52,377 bases of DNA from an uncultured Clostridia bacterium (GCA_947589645.1 CANQCG010000007.1:1-52377), one strand, 5' to 3'; shown: positions 34,169 through 43,309, counted from the first letter of the stretch. Numbers and translations are program-made. Notes: generated from the letters alone by a model not told the origin.

Positions 34169-35188
34169 ATGATTAAGAAATTAAAATCATATAAAATTAG
34201 TATGAAAAGAAAGTTTTTAGTACCTTTAATAATTTTAATTATAGTTTTAAGTGTAATATTATTAAATATTTTTGAAGTAAAAAATAGTGGGGTGACTCAA
34301 TTAACGCTTGGAGGCTCTAACCCAGGAGGTTCGGCGTATGTTGTTGGTACAGCATATACTCAGATTATAAATAAATATATACCATATTTAAATGTCACAC
34401 ATGAAGTTACAGCAGGAGGAAAAGAAAATATAGATTTAATTATACATGACGAAATAGATTTTGGATGTGGAATGTCTGCTTTTTTATACGAGGCTTATAA
34501 TGGGTTAGGAGATTATGAAAATAACCCTAATGAAAAATTAAGAGCGATGATTCCATGGTTTGAATATCCTATGCAAATCATTGTTAGAAAAGACAGTAAT
34601 ATTAAAAGTATATCTGACTTAAAAGAAAAAAATATTAGTATAAATGTAAAAGGTTCTGGAGGATATAAGGCAGCAACAGAAGTATTATCTACATTGGGCT
34701 TATATGAAAATGATAACTATAATGCTTATTATTTAAGTTTTGATGAATCAACAGATGAAATGAAATTGGGAAATATAGATGCTATATTTATAAATACAAG
34801 TGCACCTGTTCCAGCTATAATATCATTAGGAACTAATGTTGATTTTGATATATTAAACTTTACTGAAGAGGAGATTCAAAAGGTAATAAAAAAATATCCT
34901 TATTATACTAAAGGGACATTAAAAGCTAATACATATGAAAATATAAAATATGATGTTAATACATTAACTTCATATACAATTTTATTTACAAGTTCAAAGG
35001 TAAGAGAAAATATAATATATGACATAGTAAAATGTATATGGGAACATAGAGAGGAATTAGCATTAGCACATTCAAGTCAAGAAAATTTAAATGAAGAATT
35101 AGTAAAGAATAGTATTTTGGGTATAGCACCTATTCATGACGGAGCAATGAAATTTTATAAAGAAATAGGAATCTTAAAGGAGGATTAA
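34169..35188 (+). CDS. TAXI-family TRAP transporter substrate-binding protein
   Basis: A 339-residue extracytoplasmic binding protein of a secondary (ion-driven) TRAP uptake system. GGSNPGGSAYVVGTAYTQIIN is the TAXI opening at about residues 47-66. EVTAGGKENIDLI and the DFGCGMSAFLYEAYNG segment follow, then RAMIPWFEYPMQIIVRKDS and ISINVKGSGGYKAATEVL. A single hydrophobic segment (about 15-33) anchors it; no lipobox cysteine is seen, unlike many Gram-positive binding proteins. It heads an operon with a hydrolase, a fused permease and LDH. TAXI substrates are usually organic acids or amino-acid-like compounds; the ligand here is unknown. GGAG lies unusually close to the ATG. Confidence 0.9.
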   Translation: MIKKLKSYKISMKRKFLVPLIILIIVLSVILLNIFEVKNSGVTQLTLGGSNPGGSAYVVGTAYTQIINKYIPYLNVTHEVTAGGKENIDLIIHDEIDFGCGMSAFLYEAYNGLGDYENNPNEKLRAMIPWFEYPMQIIVRKDSNIKSISDLKEKNISINVKGSGGYKAATEVLSTLGLYENDNYNAYYLSFDESTDEMKLGNIDAIFINTSAPVPAIISLGTNVDFDILNFTEEEIQKVIKKYPYYTKGTLKANTYENIKYDVNTLTSYTILFTSSKVRENIIYDIVKCIWEHREELALAHSSQENLNEELVKNSILGIAPIHDGAMKFYKEIGILKED

Positions 35189-35190
35189 AA

Positions 35191-35865
35191 TTGGAAGAAA
35201 TATATAAACGTTGGTTAAATATTATTCCAAAAGAAGAATTAGAGGGCTATAAAAGATTTGGCTTTGGTCAGCGTGTAGGGTTCGGCAAAAAGGTATGTTT
35301 ATTAATTGTAGATTTAAACAATATATACACAAAAAAAGAATCAGAATTTGTTTATGGTGAATTAATAGATAAGGCTTTAGAAAACACATCAACACTATTA
35401 CAAGAATGCAGAAAATTAAATATTCCTATAATATATATTCGTTCAAGACGTGATAGAGAGAGTCTATTAGGTATTCAAGCTATAAAATGGAAGGCTATTT
35501 CTAAAAAAACTTTGCATACCAGTGATTGTTATGAATTTGATGAAAAAATTAGACCCCGTAAATCAGATATAATAATAGACAAATCAAAGCCTAGTGCATT
35601 TTTTAATACAACCCTTGATAATGATTTAAGATTTATGAATGTAGATACATTAGTAATAGCTGGAACTTCTACAAGTGGGTGCATAAGAGCAACAACAATG
35701 GATGCATTTTATAGAGATTATCATGTAATAATTCCAAAAGAGTGTTGTGGAGATCGTTCTATGCAAGCACATTTACACAACTTATTTGATATTGATATGA
35801 AGTATGGAGATGTTATGAACTTAAAAGATGTAATAAAAGTATTAAATGTTATGGAGGAAAACTAG
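35191..35865 (+). CDS. Isochorismatase-fold amidohydrolase (N-carbamoylsarcosine-amidase-like)
   Basis: A 224-residue cysteine hydrolase. The catalytic triad is Asp in LLIVDLNNIY near residue 40, Lys in DIIIDKSKPSAFF near 130, and Cys in GTSTSGCIRATTMDAF near 164. The TSGCIRATT loop and the C-terminal GDRSMQAHLHNLFDIDMKYGDV are most like N-carbamoylsarcosine and maleamate amidohydrolases, which release ammonia (and CO2) from amides or carbamoyl compounds. It is encoded between a TRAP binding protein and its permease, spaced 2 bp and 0 bp, so its substrate is probably the imported compound. The starting codon is TTG behind AAAGGAGGATT. Exact substrate unknown. Confidence 0.88.
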   Translation: MEEIYKRWLNIIPKEELEGYKRFGFGQRVGFGKKVCLLIVDLNNIYTKKESEFVYGELIDKALENTSTLLQECRKLNIPIIYIRSRRDRESLLGIQAIKWKAISKKTLHTSDCYEFDEKIRPRKSDIIIDKSKPSAFFNTTLDNDLRFMNVDTLVIAGTSTSGCIRATTMDAFYRDYHVIIPKECCGDRSMQAHLHNLFDIDMKYGDVMNLKDVIKVLNVMEEN

Positions 35866-37725
35866 TTGGAAAGAAAGCTTGAAAAAAGGTCGCGTATAGT
35901 CATATATGCCTATGCAACTATTTTTACTATAATTCAAATATTTAATTTATTATCTAATAAAATAGATTCAAGAATTAAATGTATAATTTTTATTGGCTTT
36001 GTTCTATCTTTAACATTTTTAAAATATAAAGCTTCTAAAAAGCTAGATGATAAAATAAAAATTTATGATATAATATTGGCTTTAATTGCAATAATTTCTA
36101 CAATATATTATATAGTAAGCTATGAATCTATATTAAATAGAAGTTTAGAACCAACATTTTTAGATATAGTATTTTGTTGTCTTACAATTATAATGATTTT
36201 GGAGGCATGTAGAAGAACTGTTGGAGTAGTGCTACCTATTATTTCTATTATTGCACTAATATATGCTTTTTTAGGGCATAATTTATCAGGAATTTGGGGA
36301 CATAGACCTTATTCTTTATCAAGAATAGTAAATATACTTTATATGACTGATAATGGTATTTTAGGAACAATAACCAAAGTAGCGACAACTACGGTTTTTA
36401 CCTTTATGCTTATGGGAGCATTTCTAAGAAATACTTCTATAGGAAATACTATAACAGATTTAATAACATCATTAACAAAAAAATGTTATGGAGGTTCTGC
36501 ATTAGTTTCTGTAATATCTAGTAGTTTATTTGGAATGATATCAGGAAGTGCAGCTTCTAATGTCGTAACAACAGGACAGTTTACTATTCCAATGATGAAA
36601 GATGAGGGCTTCAAACCAGAATTTTCAGCAGCAGTTGAATCTGTTTCTTCTGCAGGTGGAACATTAACTCCTCCGATACTAGGGGCTGCAATATTTGTAA
36701 TGGTAGAAATCTTGAGTATACCATATAACAAAATCGTAAAAGCTACTATTATACCAGCTATTATTTATTACGTTTCTATATTATTTATGGTATATTTTAC
36801 AGCACGTAAATTAAATATAAAAGGTACATATTCAGGTCCAAATGCAAAACAGATATTAGTAAAAAATTGGCAGTTCTTTGTTCCAATAATATTTTTAATT
36901 GTAGGTATATTAATGGGATATCCTCTAATAAATACAGCATTTTTAACTACAAGCATTATGATAATAATATCGATTTTTAGTAAAAATACAAAAACAAGAA
37001 AAAAAGAATTATTATTAGGATTAGGAGATACAGGCATTTCGTGTCTCCCATGTGCAATGGCATGCATATGCTCTGGAATTATTATTGGAGTTTTGAATTT
37101 ATCAGGAATTTCAGTTAGGTTCTCAGAAATTATTGTTGGGTTATCTAGTGTGAATATAGTATTAGCATTATTTGGTACTATGATAATGCTTATAGTATTA
37201 GGAATGGGCTTACCAGCAGTTGCTGCATATATTATAGGTGCATCCATTGCGGCTCCACTACTAATTTCAATTGGTGTACCTCAGATGGCGGCACATTTAT
37301 TTATTTTTTACTATTCATGCTTATCATCCATAACACCTCCTGTTGCTTTAAATGCATATTTAGCAGCAGGAATAGCAAAAGCAAATCCGCTTAAAACTGC
37401 AATACTGTCTTGCAAATTGTGTTTGCCTATTTTCATAATACCATATATGTTTGTTTTTCAACCTGCACTTATGTTACAGTCTTCAATTGCCAACTGTATA
37501 ATAGTAACACTAACATGCATATTAGGAACTATAGCAATAGTTATTGGTATTGTAGGATTTTCTACGAAGCCAATATCTAAAATTGAAAGAATTGTAATAA
37601 TAATAATGGGTATATTATTATTAGATTCACATTATATTACTGATATAATAGCAGTAACAATATTTTTAATATATATAATTGTAATAAAAATAAAAAATAG
37701 AGTTATAACCAAAGGAGGAAATTGA
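35866..37725 (+). CDS. TRAP transporter fused permease (DctQM-type)
   Basis: A 619-residue integral membrane protein combining the small (about 1-130) and large permease units, with at least 16 hydrophobic segments. The large-unit signature includes FMLMGAFLRNTSIGN, the GMISGSAASNVVTTGQFTIPMMK loop and the SAGGTLTPPILGAAIFVM segment, repeated in the second half as GMGLPAVAAYIIGASIAAPLL and SSITPPVALNAYLAAGIAKA. TAXI systems usually use such fused permeases driven by Na+ or H+. TTG start after GGAGGAAAAC. Its stop overlaps the LDH start by one base. Confidence 0.93.
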   Translation: MERKLEKRSRIVIYAYATIFTIIQIFNLLSNKIDSRIKCIIFIGFVLSLTFLKYKASKKLDDKIKIYDIILALIAIISTIYYIVSYESILNRSLEPTFLDIVFCCLTIIMILEACRRTVGVVLPIISIIALIYAFLGHNLSGIWGHRPYSLSRIVNILYMTDNGILGTITKVATTTVFTFMLMGAFLRNTSIGNTITDLITSLTKKCYGGSALVSVISSSLFGMISGSAASNVVTTGQFTIPMMKDEGFKPEFSAAVESVSSAGGTLTPPILGAAIFVMVEILSIPYNKIVKATIIPAIIYYVSILFMVYFTARKLNIKGTYSGPNAKQILVKNWQFFVPIIFLIVGILMGYPLINTAFLTTSIMIIISIFSKNTKTRKKELLLGLGDTGISCLPCAMACICSGIIIGVLNLSGISVRFSEIIVGLSSVNIVLALFGTMIMLIVLGMGLPAVAAYIIGASIAAPLLISIGVPQMAAHLFIFYYSCLSSITPPVALNAYLAAGIAKANPLKTAILSCKLCLPIFIIPYMFVFQPALMLQSSIANCIIVTLTCILGTIAIVIGIVGFSTKPISKIERIVIIIMGILLLDSHYITDIIAVTIFLIYIIVIKIKNRVITKGGN

Positions 37726-38666
37726 TGTTAGGAAAGAGAAAAGTTGTTATAGTTGGAGCAGGTTTTGTTGGAATGAGTTTAGCATATTCTATAGTAAATC
37801 AAGGAGGAGTAGAAGAATTAGTAATAATTGATATAGATAAAGATAAAGCTATTGGAGAAGCAATGGACTTATCACATGGCTTGCCATATGCTATGCAAAG
37901 AATGGAAATTAAAGCAGGAGATTATGATGAATGTAAAGATGCAAGTATTGTAGCTATTACAGCAGGGTTGCCACAAAAGCCAGGACAATCAAGATTAGAG
38001 CTTACAATTACAAATAGAAAAATTGTAGAAGATATAACTCAAAAAATAATGGAAAGTGGTTTTAATGGTATATTGCTAGTTGCTAGTAACCCTGTAGATT
38101 TAATGACATATGTAGTATCAGAAACTTCTAAACTTCCTAAAAATAGAATAATTGGTTCAGGTACAGTTTTAGACACAGCAAGGTTAAGATATTTAATAGC
38201 AGATTACCTAGAAGTTTCAAGTAAAAATGTTCATGCATACATTTTAGGTGAGCATGGAGATTCTTCATTAGTTCCTTGGGAGCATTGTTATGTTGGATGC
38301 AAAAGCATGTTAGACATAATGAGTGACAGTAATAGACCATTAGAAGATTTAAAGAAAATACATGATGGAGTATGGCAAGCAGCCTATGAAATTATAGAAA
38401 AGAAAAAAGCAACATATTATGCAATTGGTTTATCCTTAAATAGAATTATTAAAGCTATTTTAAATGATGAAAATGCAATTTTAACATTGTCGACCTATCT
38501 AAATGGCGAGTATGGAAACTCAGGTCTTTACATTGGAGTTCCAGCAGTTATAAACAAAAACGGAATAAAAGAAATATTAGAATTAAAGCTAAATGAAGAA
38601 GATCAAAATAAATTTAACCATAGCTGTGAAATTATGAAAGAAAATATAAAAAAATTAAATGAATAA
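37725..38666 (+). CDS. ldh: L-lactate dehydrogenase (LDH/MDH family)
   Basis: A 313-residue NAD-dependent 2-hydroxyacid dehydrogenase. The NAD site is VVIVGAGFVGMSLAYS, with the Asp that favours NAD in LVIIDIDKDKA. The mobile loop reads AGLPQKPGQSRLEL; Gln before KPG is the lactate-type residue, where malate enzymes carry Arg. GSGTVLDTARLRYLIA has the substrate Arg and ILGEHGDSS the catalytic His. ATG 37725 follows AAAGGAGG. The gene is translationally linked to the TRAP permease, which is not the usual setting for a fermentative ldh. It may reduce or oxidise an imported 2-oxo/hydroxy acid, or simply regenerate NAD from pyruvate. Confidence 0.92.
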   Translation: MLGKRKVVIVGAGFVGMSLAYSIVNQGGVEELVIIDIDKDKAIGEAMDLSHGLPYAMQRMEIKAGDYDECKDASIVAITAGLPQKPGQSRLELTITNRKIVEDITQKIMESGFNGILLVASNPVDLMTYVVSETSKLPKNRIIGSGTVLDTARLRYLIADYLEVSSKNVHAYILGEHGDSSLVPWEHCYVGCKSMLDIMSDSNRPLEDLKKIHDGVWQAAYEIIEKKKATYYAIGLSLNRIIKAILNDENAILTLSTYLNGEYGNSGLYIGVPAVINKNGIKEILELKLNEEDQNKFNHSCEIMKENIKKLNE

Positions 38667-38673
38667 AATTAGT

Positions 38674-38722
38674 AAACTAAGATTTTCAAAAACTAATTGA
38701 TTAGAAAATCTTAGTTTTTTAT
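38674..38722 (+). terminator. Terminator of the TRAP-LDH operon
   Basis: A 14-bp perfect stem, 38674-38687 with 38704-38717, followed by TTTTTTAT. Confidence 0.85.
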
Positions 38723-38884
38723 ATAAATGTCGAAACGTGTCTATTAAAAGTCTTAGAAAATACTTAGTAAATATTTACAAAACAGCACAAACATTATATT
38801 ATATTTAAAATCAAACAATTTTTTTCAAATGTTTTTGTCAAATGTATTAATTCAAAAGTTATCCACGAAAAAATTATTTTAATA

Positions 38885-38914
38885 TTGACTTATGATAATA
38901 AATATGTTATCATA
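38885..38914 (+). promoter_or_regulatory. Promoter and operator dyad of the HigBA-type locus
   Basis: TTGACT at 38885-38890, a 17-bp spacer and TATCAT at 38908-38913 with TGT before it. The dyad TATGATAA (38891-38898) and TTATCATA (38907-38914), 8-bp perfect arms, spans the spacer and -10 box. It is a likely autoregulatory site for the antitoxin. The rest of the gap 38723-38884 shows only AT-rich sequence. Confidence 0.65.
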
Positions 38915-38940
38915 ATAATGCAATATAGAAGGAGCAACAT

Positions 38941-38997
38941 ATGTATAATATTATTTTTTATAAAGATTTTATGAAAAGAACAGAAAAAATGTTATAA
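38941..38997 (+). pseudogene. Remnant of a HigB-type toxin gene (18 codons)
   Basis: A short frame, MYNIIFYKD followed by FMKRTEKML and stop, with a strong AGAAGGAGC ribosome site and the locus promoter. The first nine residues look like the start of RelE/HigB toxins (M-Y-x-I-x-F-Y-K-D). FMKRTEK resembles the C-terminal HHFMKKTQK-type segment of the same toxins. The central 70 or so residues are missing, so it looks like an internal deletion that inactivated the toxin but left the antitoxin. A leader peptide is the alternative reading. Confidence 0.5.
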
Positions 38998-39058
38998 ATG
39001 TAATTTAAATAAAGAAAGGAGATATGTTAGTCATTAGAGACTAGCATGAATAGTAAAT

Positions 39059-39349
39059 ATGGAAAATAAAGTATATGAATCTTGGGAAAAAATTAGAAAA
39101 AACCTTAACATTACTAATGAACAAGAAGCAGAAATACAATTAGAAAAGGATATAATAGAGGCTACAATACAAGCTAGAAAGAAAAACAATCTTACACAAA
39201 GAGAGTTGAGTAAAAAAAGTGGTATAAGCCAACCAGTTATTGCTAGAATTGAAAAGTGCATTAATTCTCCACAAACTAATACTCTAATAAAATTGCTTTA
39301 TCCGATGGGGTATACTATTAGAGTAGTGCCACTAGAAAAAATAAAGTAA
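39059..39349 (+). CDS. higA: XRE-family antitoxin (HigA type), apparently without toxin
   Basis: A 96-residue helix-turn-helix protein. The N terminus, YESWEKIRKNLNITNEQEAEI, is typical of antitoxins paired with HigB/RelE toxins. The HTH is NLTQRELSKKSGISQPVIARIE (about 47-68), followed by PQTNTLIKLLYPMGYTIRVVPL. It normally binds both its toxin and its own promoter. Here only a deleted toxin remnant lies upstream. The ATG has no good ribosome site of its own; a mini-frame at 39024-39044 behind AAAGGAG may couple translation. An 8-bp dyad in the promoter is its candidate operator. Confidence 0.85.
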   Translation: MENKVYESWEKIRKNLNITNEQEAEIQLEKDIIEATIQARKKNNLTQRELSKKSGISQPVIARIEKCINSPQTNTLIKLLYPMGYTIRVVPLEKIK

Positions 39350-39360
39350 ATAGAGAAAAG

Positions 39361-39388
39361 TGAGTCTTGTATATGCAAGATTCATTTT
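39361..39388 (+). terminator. Terminator after higA
   Basis: TGAGTCTTG pairs with CAAGATTCA (one G-T pair) around a 6-nt loop, followed by TTTT. Confidence 0.75.
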
Positions 39389-39519
39389 TGTTTATTATTT
39401 CAAAAATTCAAATTACTGTTCACATAAAAGTTAATTACCACTTGTTTTTTCAAAGAAAACAGTATATAATATGCAAGTAATTAAGAAAACTAAAAATCTT
39501 AGTATATAAGGAGGAAATT

Positions 39520-39807
39520 ATGCAAGTAAGTAGAGAAGAAATATTGCATATAGCAGATTTAGCAGACTTAAATATTGAAGAAGAAAAAATAGATAAATAT
39601 TTACTAAATTTGCAAGACATATTAAATTTTGCTAATATAGTTAATAAGCAAGATGTATCAAATTTAGAGATAACAATTGGATCTAATGAAGCAAAAAATG
39701 TATTTAGAAAAGATGAAGTAAAAGTTTTTGAAAATACAGAGAGTTTATTAGAAAATGCACCAAAAAAAGAGCAAAACATGTTTAAAATTCCAAAGGTAAT
39801 AAATTAA
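39520..39807 (+). CDS. gatC: Asp/Glu-tRNA amidotransferase subunit C
   Basis: A 95-residue subunit that stabilises the GatCAB complex, which converts Glu-tRNA(Gln) and sometimes Asp-tRNA(Asn) to the amide forms. The opening SREEILHIADLADLNIEEEKIDKYL and the closing ENAPKKEQNMFKIPKVI are typical for GatC. AAGGAGGAAATT precedes the ATG. gatA follows after 78 bp and gatB directly after it. Confidence 0.93.
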   Translation: MQVSREEILHIADLADLNIEEEKIDKYLLNLQDILNFANIVNKQDVSNLEITIGSNEAKNVFRKDEVKVFENTESLLENAPKKEQNMFKIPKVIN

Positions 39808-39885
39808 GTAGATATTCTCTAAAAGTGAATTTGCAAAAGCATATCTATGCTAAGCAAAAGTTCTAAATTAAAAAGGAGGACAAGT

Positions 39886-41361
39886 ATGGACATTACAGAA
39901 TTAACTGTACATGAATTACAACAAAAATTAAAAAATAAAGAATTAACAGCAGTTCAAATTGTAAAAGCATATATAGATAGAATAAATGAAAAAGAGCCTA
40001 AAGTAGATGCATTTATTACATTACAACTAGAAGAGGCATTAAAAAAGGCGGAAGAAATTGATAGCAAAATAGCAAATGGAGAAGATATTTCTAGTTTAGC
40101 TGGTATTCCAATTGGAATAAAGGATAATATTTGTACAAAAGGTGTTAAAACTACCTGCGCATCAAAAATGTTAGAAAACTTCATTGCACCATATGATGCA
40201 ACTGTAATGGAGAAAATAAATGCAGAAGAAATTATAGATTTAGGAAAGCTTAATATGGATGAATTCGCAATGGGAAGCTCAACAGAATATTCATATTTTA
40301 AGAAGACTAAAAATCCATGGGACTTAACACGTATACCTGGAGGATCTTCTGGTGGACCTGCAGCAGCAGTTGCAGCAAATCTTGTACCATGGGCACTTGG
40401 AACAGATACAGGAGGATCAATACGTCAGCCAGCAGCAGTGTGTGGAGTAGTTGGACTAAAACCTACTTATGGGTTAGTTTCAAGATATGGAGTTGTGGCA
40501 TTTGCATCATCTTTAGACCAAGTAGGAACATTTACAAAAGATGTTGAAGACTGTGCTAAACTTTTAAATGTAATTGCAGGTAGAGATGAAAAAGATACAA
40601 CCTCAGTAGATGTTGGAAAAAAAGATTATACCCAAAGCCTTGGAAAAGAAATAAAAGGTTTAAAAATAGGTGTGCCAAAAGAATTTTATGGTGAAGGAAT
40701 TAATCAAGAAGTAAAAAATGCAATCCTAAATGCAATGGAAGAATATAAAAAATTAGGAGCAGAGGTAGAAGAATTTTCATTAGATGTTGCTGAGCTTTCA
40801 CTAGCTACCTATTACATAATTGCCTGTGCAGAAGCAAGCTCAAATTTGGGACGATATGATGGTATAAGATATGGGTATAGAACAAAAAATTATAATAATG
40901 TTAGAGAATTAATGAAAAATTCAAGAAGTGAAGGCTTTGGTGAGGAAGTAAAAAGAAGAATAATACTTGGAACTTATGTATTATCTTCAGGTTATTATGA
41001 TGCATATTACAAAAAAGCTCAGCAAGTACGTACACTTGTAAACAACAAATTTAATGAAGCATTTAAAAAATACGATGTATTATTAACTCCAACTTCACCA
41101 ACAACAGCATTTAAATTAGGGGAAAAATCTACAAACCCATTAGAGATGTACTTATCAGATATTTGTACAGTATCAGTAAATATTGCAGGACTTCCAGGAA
41201 TATCAATACCATGTGGGGTAGATAGTAAAGGGTTACCAATTGGAATGCAATTAATAGGAAATAAATTTAGCGAAGAAACGATCTTAAAAGTAGCTTATGC
41301 TTATGAAAAGCAAACAAAATTTAGAGAAAACTATAAACCAACATTTAAGGAAGGGGTGTAA
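39886..41361 (+). CDS. gatA: Asp/Glu-tRNA amidotransferase subunit A (glutaminase)
   Basis: A 491-residue amidase-signature enzyme that releases ammonia from glutamine for the GatB reaction. [10 protein letters not shown] carries the catalytic Lys near 80. The [21 protein letters not shown] segment holds the cis-Ser and [16 protein letters not shown] loop ([12 protein letters not shown]) the nucleophilic Ser. The C-terminal [13 protein letters not shown] is also typical. ATG 39886 follows AAAAAGGAGGAC; an earlier in-frame ATG at 39847 lies before that site. Confidence 0.97.
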   Translation: MDITELTVHELQQKLKNKELTAVQIVKAYIDRINEKEPKVDAFITLQLEEALKKAEEIDSKIANGEDISSLAGIPIGIKDNICTKGVKTTCASKMLENFIAPYDATVMEKINAEEIIDLGKLNMDEFAMGSSTEYSYFKKTKNPWDLTRIPGGSSGGPAAAVAANLVPWALGTDTGGSIRQPAAVCGVVGLKPTYGLVSRYGVVAFASSLDQVGTFTKDVEDCAKLLNVIAGRDEKDTTSVDVGKKDYTQSLGKEIKGLKIGVPKEFYGEGINQEVKNAILNAMEEYKKLGAEVEEFSLDVAELSLATYYIIACAEASSNLGRYDGIRYGYRTKNYNNVRELMKNSRSEGFGEEVKRRIILGTYVLSSGYYDAYYKKAQQVRTLVNNKFNEAFKKYDVLLTPTSPTTAFKLGEKSTNPLEMYLSDICTVSVNIAGLPGISIPCGVDSKGLPIGMQLIGNKFSEETILKVAYAYEKQTKFRENYKPTFKEGV

Positions 41362-41363
41362 GT

Positions 41364-42803
41364 ATGGCAAGAGATGATTATGAGATAGTAATAGGACTAG
41401 AAGTACATGCTGAATTATCTACAAAAACCAAAATATTTTGTAATTGTAAAACAGCATTTGGTGCTAGACCTAATACACAAATTTGTCCAGTATGTACAGC
41501 AATGCCAGGAGCACTTCCAGTACTTAATGAAAAAGTAGTTGAATATGCTGTAAAAGCAGGATTAGCTACAAATTGCGAGATTGAAAGAAATAGTAAAAAT
41601 GATAGAAAAAATTACTTTTACCCAGATACACCTAAAGCTTATCAAATATCTCAATATGATAAACCATTATGTATAGGTGGAAATATTGAAATAGAAACTT
41701 CAAATGGTACAAAGAAAATTGGAATTACAAGAATACATATAGAAGATGATGCTGGAAAATTAAATCATGATGATTTAGGCGGAGGAAGTTTAGTAGACTT
41801 AAATCGTGCAGGTGTACCATTAATAGAAATTGTATCTGAACCAGACATGAGAAGTTCAGAAGAAGCAGATAAATATTTAAAAAAGTTAAAATCTATATTA
41901 GAATATATTGAAGTATCAGACTGTAAGATGGAGGAAGGCTCACTTAGAGCAGATGTAAACGTTTCTGTACGAAAAAAAGGAGAAAAAGCTTTTGGACAGC
42001 GTACAGAAATGAAAAATATGAACTCATTTAGAAGCATAGTAAGAGCTATAGATTATGAAGCACAAAGGCAAATTGATGTAATAGAAGCAGGTAGAAAAAT
42101 ATCACAAGAAACTTTAAGATGGGACGAAGTATCAGGAAAAACTTTTTCAATGAGAGATAAGGAAAATGCGGAGGATTACAGGTACTTTCCAGATCCGGAT
42201 TTAGTAGCAATAAAGTTATCAGAGGAATACATACAAAACGTAAAAAATAGTTTGCCAGAACTACCAGAAAGTCGTAAAAAAAGATATTTGGAACAATATA
42301 ACTTATCTGAAAAAGATGCTAAAATAATAACTTCTTCAAAATATTTATCGGACTTATTTGAAAAAGCTGGAGAAATTTCTGGTAACATTAAAGCAGTTGG
42401 AAATTGGATTATATCAGATATATCAAGAATATTAAATGAAACAGAGCAAGACCCAATCTCAATACCTTTTGATGCTAAACAATTAGCAGAACTTGTAATG
42501 CTAATTGATAAAGGAACAATTAGTTCAAGCATTGGTAAAAAAGTGCTAGAAGAATTATTCGAAAATCCAAGAAGCCCAGAAGAAATTATAAAAGAAAAAG
42601 GTTGGATTCAAATATCTGATGAAGGAGCCATAAAAGAAATAGTTTTAAAAATATTAGAAGCAAATCCTCAATCAATTGCGGATTTTAAAGCTGGAAAAGA
42701 TAGAGCTATTGGCTTTTTAGTAGGTCAAGCAATGAAAGAAACAAAAGGAAAAGCAAACCCACAAATGCTAAATAAAATGTTTTTAGAAGAACTAAATAAA
42801 TAA
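41364..42803 (+). CDS. gatB: Asp/Glu-tRNA amidotransferase subunit B
   Basis: A 479-residue kinase/transamidase subunit: it phosphorylates the tRNA-bound Glu/Asp and replaces the phosphate with ammonia. YEIVIGLEVHAEL opens the protein; CKTAFGARPN and CPVCTAMPGALPVLN hold the zinc cysteines. KNYFYPDTPKAYQISQYD and IHIEDDAGKLNHD follow, with VDLNRAGVPLIEIVSEPD. The C-terminal tRNA-binding YqeY-like tail (about 330-479) is complete. It starts 2 bp after gatA. Confidence 0.97.
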   Translation: MARDDYEIVIGLEVHAELSTKTKIFCNCKTAFGARPNTQICPVCTAMPGALPVLNEKVVEYAVKAGLATNCEIERNSKNDRKNYFYPDTPKAYQISQYDKPLCIGGNIEIETSNGTKKIGITRIHIEDDAGKLNHDDLGGGSLVDLNRAGVPLIEIVSEPDMRSSEEADKYLKKLKSILEYIEVSDCKMEEGSLRADVNVSVRKKGEKAFGQRTEMKNMNSFRSIVRAIDYEAQRQIDVIEAGRKISQETLRWDEVSGKTFSMRDKENAEDYRYFPDPDLVAIKLSEEYIQNVKNSLPELPESRKKRYLEQYNLSEKDAKIITSSKYLSDLFEKAGEISGNIKAVGNWIISDISRILNETEQDPISIPFDAKQLAELVMLIDKGTISSSIGKKVLEELFENPRSPEEIIKEKGWIQISDEGAIKEIVLKILEANPQSIADFKAGKDRAIGFLVGQAMKETKGKANPQMLNKMFLEELNK

Positions 42804-42806
42804 AAG

Positions 42807-42846
42807 AAAACCTTCAAATTATATTACAATTAATTTGAAGGTTTTT
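42807..42846. terminator. Bidirectional terminator after gatB
   Basis: AAAACCTTCAAATT pairs perfectly with AATTTGAAGGTTTT around an 11-nt loop. T and A runs on both sides suit the convergent genes. Confidence 0.85.
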
Positions 42847-42853
42847 GCATTGA

Positions 42854-43105
42854 TTACAATCCATAATTTTTTATAGCATCAACAGAAAGTCCACAAACAA
42901 TAAATTCTAAGCCAATAATCATTCCAAATTTAAAACTAGTTAAACCTAGTAAATATAAGAATTGACTATGATAAAATAATAAATATGTACATAAAATAAT
43001 TGTTGCAATAATACAAACTGTAAATGAAAATTTTAAACCATATTTCATAATTTTTAAAATTTTTTGATTAACATTTTTTAATAAATTTTTTAATTTTTGT
43101 AACAT
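42854..43105 (-). CDS. Small membrane protein of unknown function
   Basis: An 83-residue protein. A strongly basic N terminus (LQKLKNLLKNVNQKILKIMKYG) is followed by two hydrophobic segments, FSFTVCIIATIILCTYLLFY and FKFGMIIGLEFIVCGLSVDA, and a short tail NYGL. I do not recognise the family. ATG 43105 is chosen because AGAGGTG lies 7 bases upstream; the GTG at 43114 would overlap it. It stands alone between gatB and a tRNA gene on the opposite strand. Confidence 0.65.
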   Translation of the reverse strand: MLQKLKNLLKNVNQKILKIMKYGLKFSFTVCIIATIILCTYLLFYHSQFLYLLGLTSFKFGMIIGLEFIVCGLSVDAIKNYGL

Positions 43106-43253
43106 TATAAACACCTCTATATGAATATGTTAATTGATTATTACTGTTATATAAATGTTAACATAAATGCAAAAAAGAATCAAAGTAAAAAAATGGAATA
43201 ATAGCTAGATAATATATTTCTTTTCAAAAAAATAAAAAAAGTGGAAAAATCTA

Positions 43254-43282
43254 TTGACAATTTATAAAAATTGTTTTATACT
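43254..43282 (+). promoter_or_regulatory. Promoter of the CAU tRNA
   Basis: A consensus TTGACA at 43254-43259, a 17-bp spacer and TATACT at 43277-43282. The tRNA begins 28 bp later. Confidence 0.85.
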
Positions 43283-43309
43283 TAGTCTTGCGTTGAGAAA
43301 ATTAAATAT

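Noticed and set aside
36768..37247. Minus-strand frame of 159 codons over the TRAP permease
   Set aside because: Antisense to a strongly predicted membrane protein; no ribosome site.
40317..40547. Plus-strand frame in gatA with many Trp and Cys
   Set aside because: Out-of-frame shadow of the conserved amidase-signature region.
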